This document shows, piece after piece, positions 42,335 through 51,752 of a stretch of DNA of 63,840 nt. Below the pieces are notes generated by a model. It was not told the DNA's origin and did not search any database. It was given only the letters and a program-made list of their open reading frames with translations. Position 1 is the stretch's first letter; every line of letters begins with the position of its first letter. The position numbers and the translations under genes are program-made. The stretch lies in the NCBI GenBank assembly GCA_016845365.1, contig JAERST010000010.1, positions 1 to 63,840 of the forward strand, read 5' to 3'. Source of the stretch: Methanobacteriota archaeon (GTDB lineage: Archaea > Thermoplasmatota > Poseidoniia > Poseidoniales > Thalassarchaeaceae).

Positions 42335-42910
42335 ATGCCTCGCGAGGTCAGCGAAGAAGCGATGGTCAAGGCGAGCGGGTATGGCCGCGAGCATTGGTTT
42401 CCCATCCTCGACGAATTGTCCAAGCAGCACGAGAAGCGCTCAAACCTCACCAAAGCATTCCACGAGGCACACTCCGATTCGGTCAGCGCTTGGTGGTGCC
42501 AGATGATCACCGTGCAGTGGGAGCGCGAACGAGGTAAGCGAGTCGTCAATGAATCCTGCACGGGCTCATTCCAAGTATCGGCCTCCAAAACTATCGCAGG
42601 CGACGAACACCTCGTCTGGGCAAAGTTACACGCAGCCCCGTGGTTGCCCGATTCTGAGCTCGAAGAAGGAGCCGAATTCGAGAGTGAAGGGGTGCGTTGT
42701 GTTGTGCGCGCAGCGCGACCCGGGAAGATGCTGAGAATCTGGTGGTACGACCACGCGGACAATCACAAATCCGTGGTCGAAGTATCGCTCTGGCCGAGCG
42801 GCGAAAAGACCTCCCTGCGGTTCCGTCATCACGAACTTCCGCAGGAGAGTGACGTGGAGCCGATGCGGGCGAGGTGGAAGGAAGCCTTGGGTGTCATCGC
42901 AAGCCATTGA
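42335..42910 (+). CDS. DUF4287 plus SRPBCC (AHSA1-like) domain protein
   Basis: 191 residues. The N-terminal ~70 residues resemble DUF4287 (REHWFPILDELSKQ ... SVSAWWCQMITVQWERERG). The rest is an SRPBCC hydrophobic-pocket fold (ESCTGSFQVSASKTI, RAARPGKMLRIWWYD, TSLRFRHHELP, ARWKEALGVIA). Ligand and role unknown. Soluble. It starts 68 bases after the GCDH-like gene, same strand. Confidence 0.75.
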   Translation: MPREVSEEAMVKASGYGREHWFPILDELSKQHEKRSNLTKAFHEAHSDSVSAWWCQMITVQWERERGKRVVNESCTGSFQVSASKTIAGDEHLVWAKLHAAPWLPDSELEEGAEFESEGVRCVVRAARPGKMLRIWWYDHADNHKSVVEVSLWPSGEKTSLRFRHHELPQESDVEPMRARWKEALGVIASH

Positions 42911-43059
42911 GCGGACGGTTCAGCAATCCATTGAGAGCGAATTTGAACGGTTGACTTACGCTCTCGCCAGTCACAGAATTTCTTTGTTCACCAGTAAAAT
43001 CAGCTCTGAGGCGAACAATATTTCGGAGCCGTCAAAGAGGGATACCCCCTACCACGAGC

Positions 43060-43974
43060 ATGGCGAGGAAGTCACTTTACTTTCTGACAGCCATCCTTTT
43101 ACTGCAACTTGTTCCAATTTCTCATGGGCAAAACATCACCCCTGATGTTGACGTCGAATGCAGTCAACCAACACCAATTGACGTCTACCCGGGAGCGACG
43201 AGATCCACAATAATCTACTGTTTAATCCAGAATTCAAACCCCTACGACGTGAAGGTGGAATTTACTTACGAGGCAGAATTACTCACAGTTGCTGGCCCCG
43301 ACTCGGTTACAGTTGGTGCTGGAAGCGAAATGGAAATCCAAGTATCTGTGAGGGCTGCACTTCGTCAGCCAGCGGGGTCACATCAAGCGTCGATAACCTA
43401 CCAAGTCACAGAAGCCAGTGGGGTTCCGGTAAGCGAAGTTACTCAACAAAAAGAAATCAATGTAGTTGTCCTCATCAAGCAATTCTCTAGGCTACGAGTG
43501 TCGTCTGAACAATCATTAGTTAAGATGGACACAGGGAATGAAGTTGATCTTGAGTATTCGATATATAATGATGGAAACGCGAGGGATAAGTTCATTCTTG
43601 AAATTGCAAATATAGAAGATTTGGAAAGTTCAGGTTGGTCGGTGATTTCAATGATGAGTAGTGTTGAAATTGACTCAATGGCCCCTCCCGAGAAAGTGGC
43701 AATCAAGCTAATGGCCCCTCCAACATTGGTTTCGGATGATGTTGAAATACTGATTAACGGTAGCAGACAAATCTTCGAAATAGAATTTAAAGTTACGAGC
43801 GAATATTCGGTTAGAACCGAAGGTATTCCGAATTATGAAATCGCCGATACAAGGATTATCGTGTACGAGGAAAATGATTCGATTATTCCTCGTTCACTGC
43901 CATTTCCAAGCATAATATTCGCAGTATTGGCAATTTGTTCTGCAGCACTTTTCTCAAGAAATTCTAGATTTTGA
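43060..43974 (+). CDS. Exported Ig-like (CARDB/NEW3-type) protein with C-terminal helix
   Basis: 304 residues. Signal peptide LYFLTAILLLQLVPISHG. Two beta-sandwich domains: one around NITPDVDVECSQP to VTQQKEINVVV, the other around VDLEYSIYNDGNARDKFILE with PPEKVAIKLMAPP, as in alpha-galactosidase-associated NEW3 domains. C-terminal membrane helix PSIIFAVLAICSAALF then a short end. Base composition is more AT-rich than its neighbours, hinting at later acquisition. Function unknown. Confidence 0.65.
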   Translation: MARKSLYFLTAILLLQLVPISHGQNITPDVDVECSQPTPIDVYPGATRSTIIYCLIQNSNPYDVKVEFTYEAELLTVAGPDSVTVGAGSEMEIQVSVRAALRQPAGSHQASITYQVTEASGVPVSEVTQQKEINVVVLIKQFSRLRVSSEQSLVKMDTGNEVDLEYSIYNDGNARDKFILEIANIEDLESSGWSVISMMSSVEIDSMAPPEKVAIKLMAPPTLVSDDVEILINGSRQIFEIEFKVTSEYSVRTEGIPNYEIADTRIIVYEENDSIIPRSLPFPSIIFAVLAICSAALFSRNSRF

Positions 43975-44015
43975 CTGCAAATCACCTACGGTGGTCACTC
44001 CGAATCTTCATAGAT

Positions 44016-44038
44016 GGGTCGCAGGTGGGCGGGTCGTC
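44016..44038 (+). promoter_or_regulatory. etfB leader element shared with the L44e promoter
   Basis: GGGTCGCAGGTGGGCGGGTC plus GTC resembles 50370-50392 upstream of L44e (GGGTCATAGGTGGGCGCGTC plus GTC), three mismatches in 23. A TATA-like TTCATAGAT lies just before it. It probably marks a promoter-proximal or start-site element. Confidence 0.4.
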
Positions 44039-44050
44039 CGAGGACTACCC

Positions 44051-44812
44051 ATGAGCATCGCAGTACTACTCAAACAAGTTCCCGACACGACCGCGAAGAT
44101 CTCCGTATCGAATGGTCGTGTCGACGAGAGCGAAGTCGCAAAATGGTCGATGAGCCCCTACGATGAGTACGCTCTCGAATCTGCTCTTCAATTGAAGGAG
44201 AGCGGCGGTGGCGACCTTGTGGCGATCACCGCCGGTCCGGCACGCTGCGAGAAGTTGCTTCGTGACGCAGCTGCCGTTGGAGCCGACACATTGGTTCACG
44301 TCTCGGCGGAGAACATCAACGACCTCGACTCGGTTCAGGTCCAGAAGTTGCTGGCCGCCGCCGTCGAGAAGAGCGGCGCTTCAGTCGTCTTCTGCGGCAA
44401 GCAGGCGGCGGACACCAACGCCGGCTCGACAGGGCCGGGCGTTGCGGAACTCATCGGAGCATCATGCATCACCCTGGTCTCTGAGGTAGCTGCCGACGGC
44501 GCTGGCTTCACCGCCACCCGTCCAAGCGCCGCCGGCCAAGAGAAGGTCGGCGTTGCAGCCCCTTGTGTCTTCGCTTTCGACAAGGGCGTCACAGAGATGC
44601 GCCGACCGAACGTTCGTGGAATCATGATGGCAAAGAAGAAGCCGATTGAGACCTGGTCGGCCGCGGATTTGGGCGTCGATATCGGCGCGGCCGCTGTTAC
44701 CATCGATTCACATTCCCCACCCGCAGAAAAGCCCCCTGGCCAGAAGTTCGAGGGCGCCGATTCGGTGTCGACGGTGGTTGGCAAGTTGCGCGATGAGGCG
44801 AACGTGATTTAG
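44051..44812 (+). CDS. etfB: Electron transfer flavoprotein beta subunit
   Basis: 253 residues from ATG 44051. EtfB signatures: IAVLLKQVPDTTAKI, WSMSPYDEYALESALQLKE, VVFCGKQAADTNAGSTGPGVAELIG and KKPIETW. It pairs with EtfA to accept electrons from acyl-CoA dehydrogenases and pass them to the quinone pool. The gene ends at TAG and is 11 bases from etfA, whose SD (AGGAGG) overlaps its stop. Confidence 0.96.
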   Translation: MSIAVLLKQVPDTTAKISVSNGRVDESEVAKWSMSPYDEYALESALQLKESGGGDLVAITAGPARCEKLLRDAAAVGADTLVHVSAENINDLDSVQVQKLLAAAVEKSGASVVFCGKQAADTNAGSTGPGVAELIGASCITLVSEVAADGAGFTATRPSAAGQEKVGVAAPCVFAFDKGVTEMRRPNVRGIMMAKKKPIETWSAADLGVDIGAAAVTIDSHSPPAEKPPGQKFEGADSVSTVVGKLRDEANVI

Positions 44813-44823
44813 GAGGAATTGAG

Positions 44824-45738
44824 ATGGAGATTACAGTCATTGCAGAGTCATCCGGAGATTCCCTCCACCCCATAACCGCTCAACTCGTCGGTGCTGCAAG
44901 TGCACTCGGTGCCTCCCCCTCCGTGGTCGTCCCCGGTGGTATTGGTGCTGATGAGGCAGCCAGCATCGCTGGCGTAGCGAAGGTCGTCTCGGTTGTAGGC
45001 GATTGCTTCTCGACCTTCGACGGAGGCGCTTGGGCCTCCGCGATTGCGTCGCAGTGCTCTGGTATCGTGTTTGCTGGTGCGACGCCGGCTGGACGCGAGG
45101 TCGCTTCGCGCGTTGCTGCGAAGCGTGGTGTGCCGATTGTTCAGGATGCGACTGGCTTGTCTGCTGGTTTGACGATTACTCGCCCGATTTACTCGGGTAA
45201 GGCGGTCGAGACTTCGACTGTTGCTGGAGATTGTGTTGTTACTCTACGCGCTAATGCCTTCGAGGCTGCTGGTGCTGGTGGTTCGGCTGCTGTCAATGTG
45301 GTTGACCAGAGTGCTGACGTGTCAATTGCTGTGCAAGAGGCGATTGCTAAGGCGAGCGAGAGACTCGATGTATCCGAGGCTGACATCATCATTTCTGGCG
45401 GCCGTGGAATCGGTCAGAAGGAGAACTTCTCGCACCTCGAGGAGGTCGCTGACCTGATTGGTGCCGCTGTCGGTGCGAGCCGCGCGGTCGTCGATGAGTG
45501 GGGCATGCCTCACGCGATGCAGGTCGGACAGACCGGCAAGACGGTGACACCTTCGCTCTACATCGCTGTGGGTATCTCCGGTGCGATCCAGCACTTGGCT
45601 GGAATGCGCTCATCGAAGTATATCGTGGCGATCAACAAGGACCCGGATGCGCCAATCTTTGGCGTTGCTGACTACGGAATTGTCGCGACTTGGGAAGATG
45701 CAGTTCCTGCGCTCAAGAGTGCTCTTGCTGCGCTTTGA
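44824..45738 (+). CDS. etfA: Electron transfer flavoprotein alpha subunit
   Basis: 304 residues. FAD-binding C-terminus: [43 protein letters not shown] split over the signature, [19 protein letters not shown] and [23 protein letters not shown] lies upstream of the ATG at 44824. Forms the ETF heterodimer with EtfB. Confidence 0.96.
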   Translation: MEITVIAESSGDSLHPITAQLVGAASALGASPSVVVPGGIGADEAASIAGVAKVVSVVGDCFSTFDGGAWASAIASQCSGIVFAGATPAGREVASRVAAKRGVPIVQDATGLSAGLTITRPIYSGKAVETSTVAGDCVVTLRANAFEAAGAGGSAAVNVVDQSADVSIAVQEAIAKASERLDVSEADIIISGGRGIGQKENFSHLEEVADLIGAAVGASRAVVDEWGMPHAMQVGQTGKTVTPSLYIAVGISGAIQHLAGMRSSKYIVAINKDPDAPIFGVADYGIVATWEDAVPALKSALAAL

Positions 45739-45797
45739 GCCTCGCTGTTTGCCCACTGCGTGCCCCTCTGCACCTGCTTGCTTGGGGGATCTGCCGC

Positions 45798-47306
45798 TTA
45801 CTGGATTCGCACGGTGACGATTGCTGTCGTCGCTGCTCCTTTGTCGTCGGTGACTGTGAGTTCGAATGGGTGGGTTCCCGCGCGCAGGCGAACACGGACT
45901 TGGGCCGTGTCTCCGATTACTTTGCCGCGCGCGTCCTGCCAGGCGTAGCTGACGATCTGGCCGTCGGGGTCGTAGGAGCGGCTGCCGTCGAGGAGAATTA
46001 TTGCGGTTCCATCCTCCTCGGCGTGGATGGTGCGGTCCTCGCCCGCGTCTGCGATTGGTGGGAGATTGATGGCGCGGGCGGAGGCAGATAGGTCTGCGAG
46101 CAGGTCGCTCTCTGAGACGACCGGCTCGTGACTTGCGAGTTCCATTTCTTCGGCCAGCGCATCGATGAGGTCGGCGGCATCGCTGGCCGCTTCTGGTGGT
46201 GCGTCGGCGGCGGCAAGTTCGTCTTCGCTGAGGCCGCCGGCGAATTCGCTTGAGCCGCTTGGAGTGAATTCGTACTCGAAGGATTCCTCTTCTGGAATGC
46301 GCGGCTCAGCATCGGGGTCGAGGAGAACTACCGGCGCTGGATTTTGACCGGCGGGAGCCTCACCGACAGCAGCGATCAGTCCAGCCCCGATGTCGAGAAT
46401 CGCCGTTACCAATCCCTCGTGTTCGTAGGACCAAAGAGTCGAGCCATCGGCAGTGATGCGTTTTGTGTGGAACCAAGTTCCGACGAGGTAATCTTCACCC
46501 CATTCGATAATGACGGTAATCGGATGTTCGAAGCGAACCACCTCTTCGACTTGGCCACCGACGCTCGCCCGAACCAAGGCACCGTTCTGACAACCGACGA
46601 GCACCCCCGATTCGGTGGCTCTAATGCTCGTCGCTCGCGCGGGCAATTCCGCAGTGTGAATCAGCCCGCGCTCGCCATCCCAACACTCCATTCGATTCTC
46701 AAGCCGCTCGTCGAGGGTCATACCCATCGAGTCGCGACAGGCTAGCAGCACCCCGTCCGAGCGAAATGCGAGGTGTGAAATCGTCTCGATATCATCCTCG
46801 CTAGCCACTGATTCGTGAAGCAATTGAGCGCAATCATCGAAAATCACCAAGGTGCCGTCGCGAAGACCAACAGCATTCGCTCGGCCATCGGCAGAACCGG
46901 CCATTCGGTGAACCTCGCCGAACACTTTGCGCCCGACAACCTTGCCCGAGGAGTCGATTCGAGTAACCCCGCCAGCCCCATCCGAGACTAGCATTGCATC
47001 CCCGCTCGGCGTGAGAATCTCCGAGCCAGCATCGATCTCAACCAACCAAAGAGGCTCACCGTGAAAGGCGCAGACTCCAGCAACTTCCGAAGCCGCAATA
47101 ACCGCTTCACCGGACTTCGCAACACCTACGATAACAGAACCTAATTGTGCGCTGCCCAGCAGCGCGTCGGCCTCGTGAATTCGCAATTCACCCGAGGCCG
47201 CCCCAATCGCAAAGCGACCATCTCCGAGAGCGCAGCAAGCTGTCACAGCCTCGTCCATCGCGACAAGAGCAGCGCTCTCGATACTCGGCAGACGCTCGTC
47301 CAGCAC
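45798..47306 (-). CDS. Beta-propeller protein with acidic linker and C-terminal PKD domain
   Basis: 502 residues, no signal peptide or membrane helix. Residues ~15-330 are propeller-like blades (AVTACCALGDGRFAIGAASG, MAGSADGRANAVGLRDGTLV, HLAFRSDGVLLACRD, ATSIRATESGVLVGCQNG). An acidic Ala/Ser stretch follows (~340-415), then a PKD domain (PPIADAGEDRTIHAE, LDGSRSYDPDGQIVSYAWQD, FELTVTDDKGAA). PKD domains are normally extracellular, so a cytoplasmic one is odd, unless export uses another signal. Role unknown. Confidence 0.72.
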   Translation of the reverse strand: MLDERLPSIESAALVAMDEAVTACCALGDGRFAIGAASGELRIHEADALLGSAQLGSVIVGVAKSGEAVIAASEVAGVCAFHGEPLWLVEIDAGSEILTPSGDAMLVSDGAGGVTRIDSSGKVVGRKVFGEVHRMAGSADGRANAVGLRDGTLVIFDDCAQLLHESVASEDDIETISHLAFRSDGVLLACRDSMGMTLDERLENRMECWDGERGLIHTAELPARATSIRATESGVLVGCQNGALVRASVGGQVEEVVRFEHPITVIIEWGEDYLVGTWFHTKRITADGSTLWSYEHEGLVTAILDIGAGLIAAVGEAPAGQNPAPVVLLDPDAEPRIPEEESFEYEFTPSGSSEFAGGLSEDELAAADAPPEAASDAADLIDALAEEMELASHEPVVSESDLLADLSASARAINLPPIADAGEDRTIHAEEDGTAIILLDGSRSYDPDGQIVSYAWQDARGKVIGDTAQVRVRLRAGTHPFELTVTDDKGAATTAIVTVRIQ

Positions 47307-47398
47307 AGACCCAACCCGACTCGCACGGTTTTCACTCTGCCGAGTCGACGAGCCTCAAATGAGCGCATGCGTAACAAGAATCGGAGCGACTCAGAATC

Positions 47399-48895
47399 TC
47401 AAGCCTTAGCCGAATCCTTCCGCTTCTGCTCAAGCGAGTCGAGATAGGCTTGGTCAATCTGCCCAGCAACGTACCGCCCATCAAAACACGAGCAATCGAA
47501 ATTCGCCAAACTCGTATCCCCAGCCCCCATGCAAGCCTGGACCAAATCTTCCAATTTTTGATACATCAACCAGTCTGCCCCAATCGCCTCGCACACCTCT
47601 TCAGTGGTGCGATTATGGGCAACATACTCATGCTTTGCAGGCATATCGATTCCATACACATTCGGGTGAACAACAGGCGGCGCTGCGGAGGCAAAATACA
47701 CCTTCTTCGCGCCGGCCTCGCGAGCCATTTCGACTATCCGTCGCGAGGTATTCCCGCGGACTATACTATCGTCGACAATGAGGACGTTCCGCCCCTCGAA
47801 TTCGTGGTAAATTGTGTTGAGTTTCTTGCGTACCGAGTCCTTTCGCATGGCTTGTCCGGGCATGATGAAAGTGCGTCCAATGTAGCGATTTTTCACGAAA
47901 CCCTCACGATAATCCACACCGAGTTCCTTGGCCAGTTCAAGGGCTGCTATCCTGCCGCTATCAGGCACAGGGATGACGCAGTCAATCCCATGGTCGGGGA
48001 ATTCAGTCGCGATGCGGTGGGCCAATTGCGCACCCATCGCCAGTCGCGCCCCGTGAACCGATACTCCGTCGAGGCGCGAGTCTGGTCGAGCGAAGTAGAC
48101 GTATTCGAAGATGCACGGAGTGTGTTGAGGAGGTTGTGTGGTTGTGCATATCTGTGATTGCCGAGTTCCATCCATGCGCACAATGATGGCTTCTCCTGGT
48201 GCTACGTCTCGCTCGATATCGAATCCGAGCGCCTTCATTGCGACAGATTCGGATGCGATGAGTGTCTCGGTGAATCCGTCGATTTCACAGGTTCCCACGC
48301 TTAGTGGTCGGATGCCGTGTGGGTCGCGGAATCCGATCATTCCCCACCCGGTGATCATGGCTACTACTGAGTAGGAACCCTCGACTGTTTCGTTGATATT
48401 TGTGACCGCTCGGAAGACGTCTTCCTCGCTGAGTGCGTCGAGGCCTCCGCGGCGGCCGTTGATCGAGCGTTGAATCTCGGCCGCGAAGAGATTGAGCAGG
48501 GCTTCGGAGTCCGAGCTGGTGTTGATTCGTCGATGGTCTCGCTCGAGGAGTCCATCGATGATTTGCGCGGGGTTAGTCAGATTGCCATTATGCGCGAGGC
48601 TAACCCCGAATGGTGCATTGGTGTAGAATGGTTGGGCCTCGGCCGCTGAAGACGAGCCTGCTGTTGGATAGCGGACGTGGCCGAGTCCCATCGAGCCTTC
48701 CAGCGCCTTGATGTGGCGAAGGCGGAAGACATCGCGGACTAATCCGTTTGCGCGGCGGTGCGAAATATTGCCCTCATCACTGGTTACCATGCCCGCCGCA
48801 TCCTGTCCGCGATGCTGCAAAACCAGCAATCCATCGTAGAGGGTTTTGCCGATCTGAGTGGCCGGATGCCCGACGAGACCGATGATACCGCACAT
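47399..48895 (-). CDS. purF: Amidophosphoribosyltransferase
   Basis: 498 residues. Begins MCGIIGLVG with the N-terminal nucleophile Cys2. Glutaminase part: LLVLQHRGQDAAGM, GHVRYPTAGSSS and SLAHNGNLTN. Phosphoribosyltransferase part: VLIVDDSIVRGNTSRRIVEM (PRPP loop) and PDSGRIAALELAKELG. Catalyses the first step of purine synthesis. Downstream of L37e on the same strand, 76 bases apart. Confidence 0.96.
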   Translation of the reverse strand: MCGIIGLVGHPATQIGKTLYDGLLVLQHRGQDAAGMVTSDEGNISHRRANGLVRDVFRLRHIKALEGSMGLGHVRYPTAGSSSAAEAQPFYTNAPFGVSLAHNGNLTNPAQIIDGLLERDHRRINTSSDSEALLNLFAAEIQRSINGRRGGLDALSEEDVFRAVTNINETVEGSYSVVAMITGWGMIGFRDPHGIRPLSVGTCEIDGFTETLIASESVAMKALGFDIERDVAPGEAIIVRMDGTRQSQICTTTQPPQHTPCIFEYVYFARPDSRLDGVSVHGARLAMGAQLAHRIATEFPDHGIDCVIPVPDSGRIAALELAKELGVDYREGFVKNRYIGRTFIMPGQAMRKDSVRKKLNTIYHEFEGRNVLIVDDSIVRGNTSRRIVEMAREAGAKKVYFASAAPPVVHPNVYGIDMPAKHEYVAHNRTTEEVCEAIGADWLMYQKLEDLVQACMGAGDTSLANFDCSCFDGRYVAGQIDQAYLDSLEQKRKDSAKA

Positions 48896-48971
48896 CGGGA
48901 ACCATTCCTCGCTCAGTCGTTAGGGACTTAGCCATTTCCAGCCTGACCGTCTGCCGGCCGAGCCACAAATC

Positions 48972-49160
48972 TCACTTCTTCTGCTCGGCCATCGAGCGGT
49001 TGCGCTTGCTCCAGCGGAACTTGCGCAGGCGAGCGGTCTCGCCGTAGCCACAGGATGCGCAAGCGCGCTTCTGCTTGTGGTAGGAATGCTTGCCGCAGCG
49101 TCGGCAACGAATGTGCGTGGACTTCTGCTTCTTGCCCATGCTTGGAGTACCCTTGGACAT
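48972..49160 (-). CDS. rpl37e: 50S ribosomal protein L37e
   Basis: 62 residues from ATG 49160, placed 7 bases after SD GAGGTGA. Signature start [18 protein letters not shown]; two CxxC pairs ([12 protein letters not shown] and CASCGYG) form the zinc site; basic tail [12 protein letters not shown]. An archaeal/eukaryotic large-subunit protein, upstream of purF. Confidence 0.97.
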   Translation of the reverse strand: MSKGTPSMGKKQKSTHIRCRRCGKHSYHKQKRACASCGYGETARLRKFRWSKRNRSMAEQKK

Positions 49161-49288
49161 GATGGTCACCTCTTAGGATGGCGCGGCGACCGACCGGCGT
49201 GTTATGAGCATTACCCACGCTAATGCCGTGCGCGCGTGAGGGGATTGAGTGAGTTGCGCGCGCTAAATGAAGGACTGAGCGCGCGAAT

Positions 49289-49660
49289 TCAATTATCGAG
49301 CATATCCATCAATGGGTCCTCGGAGCGCTTCCAAAAAGTCACCCTGATCATCTGTATTGTCACCAAAGCGAAGACGAGTGGAAGCCAGAGGACTAAGATT
49401 CCAGCTTCAACGAATATTACAAAGAATAACAATTCAAGAAATTCCCCGGATGAGTAGTTTCCATCACCTTCGATGGAAAGAGCAAAAATCGTCCCAACAG
49501 AAAGCATCAGGGCGACCACCAGGGGGATTACTGGCCTGTGATGAGGATTCCAAGTAACGATGAGATGAATAGCGAAGCAATAACAGATGAACACCATTCC
49601 GAAGAATACCGAGACAAAGATGATTTCCTCGTAATGGGTCATTTGGAAATCGTGTAACAT
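49289..49660 (-). CDS. Three-helix membrane protein, unknown
   Basis: 123 residues. Three hydrophobic segments (IIFVSVFFGMVFICYCFAI; VIPLVVALMLSVGTIFAL; LLFFVIFVEAGILVLWLPLVFALV). Starts at ATG 49660, sharing bases with the upstream gene's TGA (TGATG), so the two are translationally coupled and likely act together. No recognised family. Confidence 0.6.
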   Translation of the reverse strand: MLHDFQMTHYEEIIFVSVFFGMVFICYCFAIHLIVTWNPHHRPVIPLVVALMLSVGTIFALSIEGDGNYSSGEFLELLFFVIFVEAGILVLWLPLVFALVTIQMIRVTFWKRSEDPLMDMLDN

Positions 49661-50259
49661 CAACTCTCACCTCCCAGATTGCGCCGAATCATCTCCGTCA
49701 CCAAACGCTGTTCTCGCGCGTCGAGCGGCTCGATTGGAGGATCTTTCTTAGTTCGACGTTCGGTGAATCGAATCACATAGAAGAAGAGAATTATTGTCAA
49801 CGCGATACCGATCAATGTCGAGACCATTAACAACAATACATCGAATTGTGTGTAAGCAGCAAGGAACCATTCTCTCTGCCAGATAGCCCACCAAGATACA
49901 GCTAAGGCGACCCATCCGAAGAGAAGTCGCGGTGTCCGTTTATTGCCATAATAATTCGAACCTTGAATAATTGAGTAACAACCGATGAATGCAGCGAAAA
50001 TTGGAATCAATGTCCAAGTCAAAATGTACTGAAAAGCCTCACGACCATCATTATTGCATAATGTGAAATGCTCGCAGCGATAAAAATCCGGTTCGAAGTA
50101 TAGAGGTTGTTTGGGAAGAAAAATCATCATCGTCAGACCGAGAAATGCTACTGGTCCGGCGAATTGACTCCGCTTGAAGGCCGGACCCATCCGCCACAGC
50201 GAAAGTGCGGCAATCAGCAGGGTGAAGCCGAGAATTGCCTGATTCACCCAGAAGACCAT
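49660..50259 (-). CDS. Multi-pass membrane protein, unknown
   Basis: 199 residues with about five hydrophobic segments (AILGFTLLIAALSLW; VAFLGLTMMIFLP; LIPIFAAFIGCYSII; FGWVALAVSWWAIW; LLLMVSTLIGIALTIILFF) and a basic cytoplasmic tail (ERRTKKDPPIEPL). Two Cys flank a loop (YRCEHFTLC). Not recognised. Coupled to the smaller membrane protein downstream. Divergent from L44e. Confidence 0.6.
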   Translation of the reverse strand: MVFWVNQAILGFTLLIAALSLWRMGPAFKRSQFAGPVAFLGLTMMIFLPKQPLYFEPDFYRCEHFTLCNNDGREAFQYILTWTLIPIFAAFIGCYSIIQGSNYYGNKRTPRLLFGWVALAVSWWAIWQREWFLAAYTQFDVLLLMVSTLIGIALTIILFFYVIRFTERRTKKDPPIEPLDAREQRLVTEMIRRNLGGES

Positions 50260-50326
50260 GAGGCTGTGGCAGGGTAGGAGACTCTTTGATTTGACGACGC
50301 GCCCAACAGCCTGTAACGGCTCACAC

Positions 50327-50407
50327 AGCCCCTAAAGGGGGCTCGACCCGGCTCGACACAATCATATACGGGTCATAGGTGGGCGCGTCGTCGCAAGACG
50401 CTGAGGT
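50327..50407 (+). promoter_or_regulatory. Promoter region of the L44e operon
   Basis: Stem AGCCCC/GGGGCT (50327-50343) is followed by TATA-like ATCATATAC (50361-50369), the element 50370-50392 shared with the etfB leader, and SD GAGGTG (about 50402-50407) 8 bases before ATG 50416. Confidence 0.45.
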
Positions 50408-50415
50408 GCTCTGTC

Positions 50416-50697
50416 ATGGTCAAGATGCCACGCAAGGTGATGCGCTACAGTCCATCGGCTGGAAAGCACACAGAGCACAATGTCGAGCGAGTCAAGAAGC
50501 GCCGCGCTTCGGAGTTGAAGTGGGGTCAGCGCCGCTTCCGCAAGGTAACCTCCGGATATCGCGGATTCCCGCGACCAAAGCCTTCTGGCGAGAAGCCAAC
50601 GAAGCGCGTCAACCTACTCTACCGCTGCACCGAGACCGGAAAGGCTCACCAGCCTGCCGCGCAGCGCGCGAAGAAGTTCGAACTCATTGAGAAGTGA
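50416..50697 (+). CDS. rpl44e: 50S ribosomal protein L44e
   Basis: 93 residues. VKMPRKVMRYSPSAGKHTEH, VKKRRASELKWGQRRFRK, GYRGFPRPKPSGEKPTKRV and LLYRCTETGKAH. The zinc-binding Cys set is reduced: only one Cys is visible, where many archaeal L44e have four. ATG 50425 is possible, but 50416 fits the family N-terminus and the SD. First gene of the L44e-S27e-aIF2a-nop10-PAC2 operon. Confidence 0.96.
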   Translation: MVKMPRKVMRYSPSAGKHTEHNVERVKKRRASELKWGQRRFRKVTSGYRGFPRPKPSGEKPTKRVNLLYRCTETGKAHQPAAQRAKKFELIEK

Positions 50698-50710
50698 TTG
50701 AGGGATTATC

Positions 50711-50884
50711 ATGGGTGATGCAAAATTCCTACGAGTCAACTGCCGCGACTGCGGTCATGAAGCGATCATCTTCGAAAGGGCGTCAACCTCGATCTCCTGC
50801 TCGATTTGCGGAGCCACATTGGCCCGCCCAGCAGGCGGCAAGGCTGAACTTGTTGGAAGCACCATAGTCGACGTCCTCGAGTGA
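50711..50884 (+). CDS. rps27e: 30S ribosomal protein S27e
   Basis: 57 residues: MGDAKFLRVNCRDCGHEAII, then SISCSICGATLARPAGGKA. Two CxxC pairs form the zinc site and the length is typical of archaeal S27e. Lies 13 bases after L44e and 16 before aIF2-alpha. Confidence 0.96.
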   Translation: MGDAKFLRVNCRDCGHEAIIFERASTSISCSICGATLARPAGGKAELVGSTIVDVLE

Positions 50885-50900
50885 AGGGGACTGGACGACG

Positions 50901-51686
50901 ATGGCTGGCGCAGACGAATGGCCAGAAGAAGGCGAATTACTCGTCTGCACCGTCAAGAATGTCCGTGAAAACGGCGCTTACCTCAACCTCGACGGCTACG
51001 GCGAGCGCGAAGGCTTCGTCTTCATCGGCGAGGTTGCCGCAGGTTGGGTCAAGAATATCCGAAACCACCTGCGCGTAGGTCAGCGCGTGGTAGCGAAAGT
51101 AATCGCAATCAAGAAGGACCGCGAACGCGTTGACCTTTCGATTAAGAGCGTCTCAGAAGAGCGACGACGCGATACCGTTCAATCTTGGAAAAATGAACAG
51201 CGCGCTCACCAAATCATGGGCGTTGCTGCTGAGCGCGTTGGCTGGGATGAAGCAAAAACCACCTCAATTTCAGACGAGATGACGGAGATTTTCGGCACTC
51301 TCTACGGAGCACTTGAAGAGTGCGCAATCTCCGAGACCGCTCTTTCTGAGAATGGCTTCACCGGCGAGTGGATGAACACTGTAATCGAACTCGCTATCGA
51401 AAACATCGTTCCGCCATTCGTCGAAATCCGCGGTCAATTCAACATCGAAGTCTGGGGAGCAGAAGGAGTCTACGCAATCCGCGATGCTCTGCTTGCGGCC
51501 GAGGCTGTTGCCGAGGGCGAGGAAGAAGCAACTCTGACTTGTTATTACGACGGAGCGCCGGAATATCGCATCGACATCAAGGCGCCCGACTACGAAACCG
51601 CTGAGAGACTCTGGGAAAATGCACAGAGCGCAGCAGACGAATCGATGGCTTCGGTGGAGGGTTCCATCGATATCGAACGCATGTGA
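50901..51686 (+). CDS. Translation initiation factor aIF2 subunit alpha
   Basis: 261 residues. N-terminal S1 OB-fold (PEEGELLVCTVKNVRENGAY, GFVFIGEVAAGWVKNIRNHL, KDRERVDLSIKSVSEERR), a middle helical domain (about 90-170) and a C-terminal alpha/beta domain that binds aIF2-gamma. Part of the ternary complex that delivers initiator Met-tRNA. Co-transcribed with L44e, S27e and nop10, the usual archaeal order. Confidence 0.96.
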   Translation: MAGADEWPEEGELLVCTVKNVRENGAYLNLDGYGEREGFVFIGEVAAGWVKNIRNHLRVGQRVVAKVIAIKKDRERVDLSIKSVSEERRRDTVQSWKNEQRAHQIMGVAAERVGWDEAKTTSISDEMTEIFGTLYGALEECAISETALSENGFTGEWMNTVIELAIENIVPPFVEIRGQFNIEVWGAEGVYAIRDALLAAEAVAEGEEEATLTCYYDGAPEYRIDIKAPDYETAERLWENAQSAADESMASVEGSIDIERM

Positions 51687-51752
51687 AGTCGCCCTTCGCA
51701 TGCTACAACTTCAAAGACCTCTGAAAGGGGCTCTGACTTCTGAGGGAACGGG

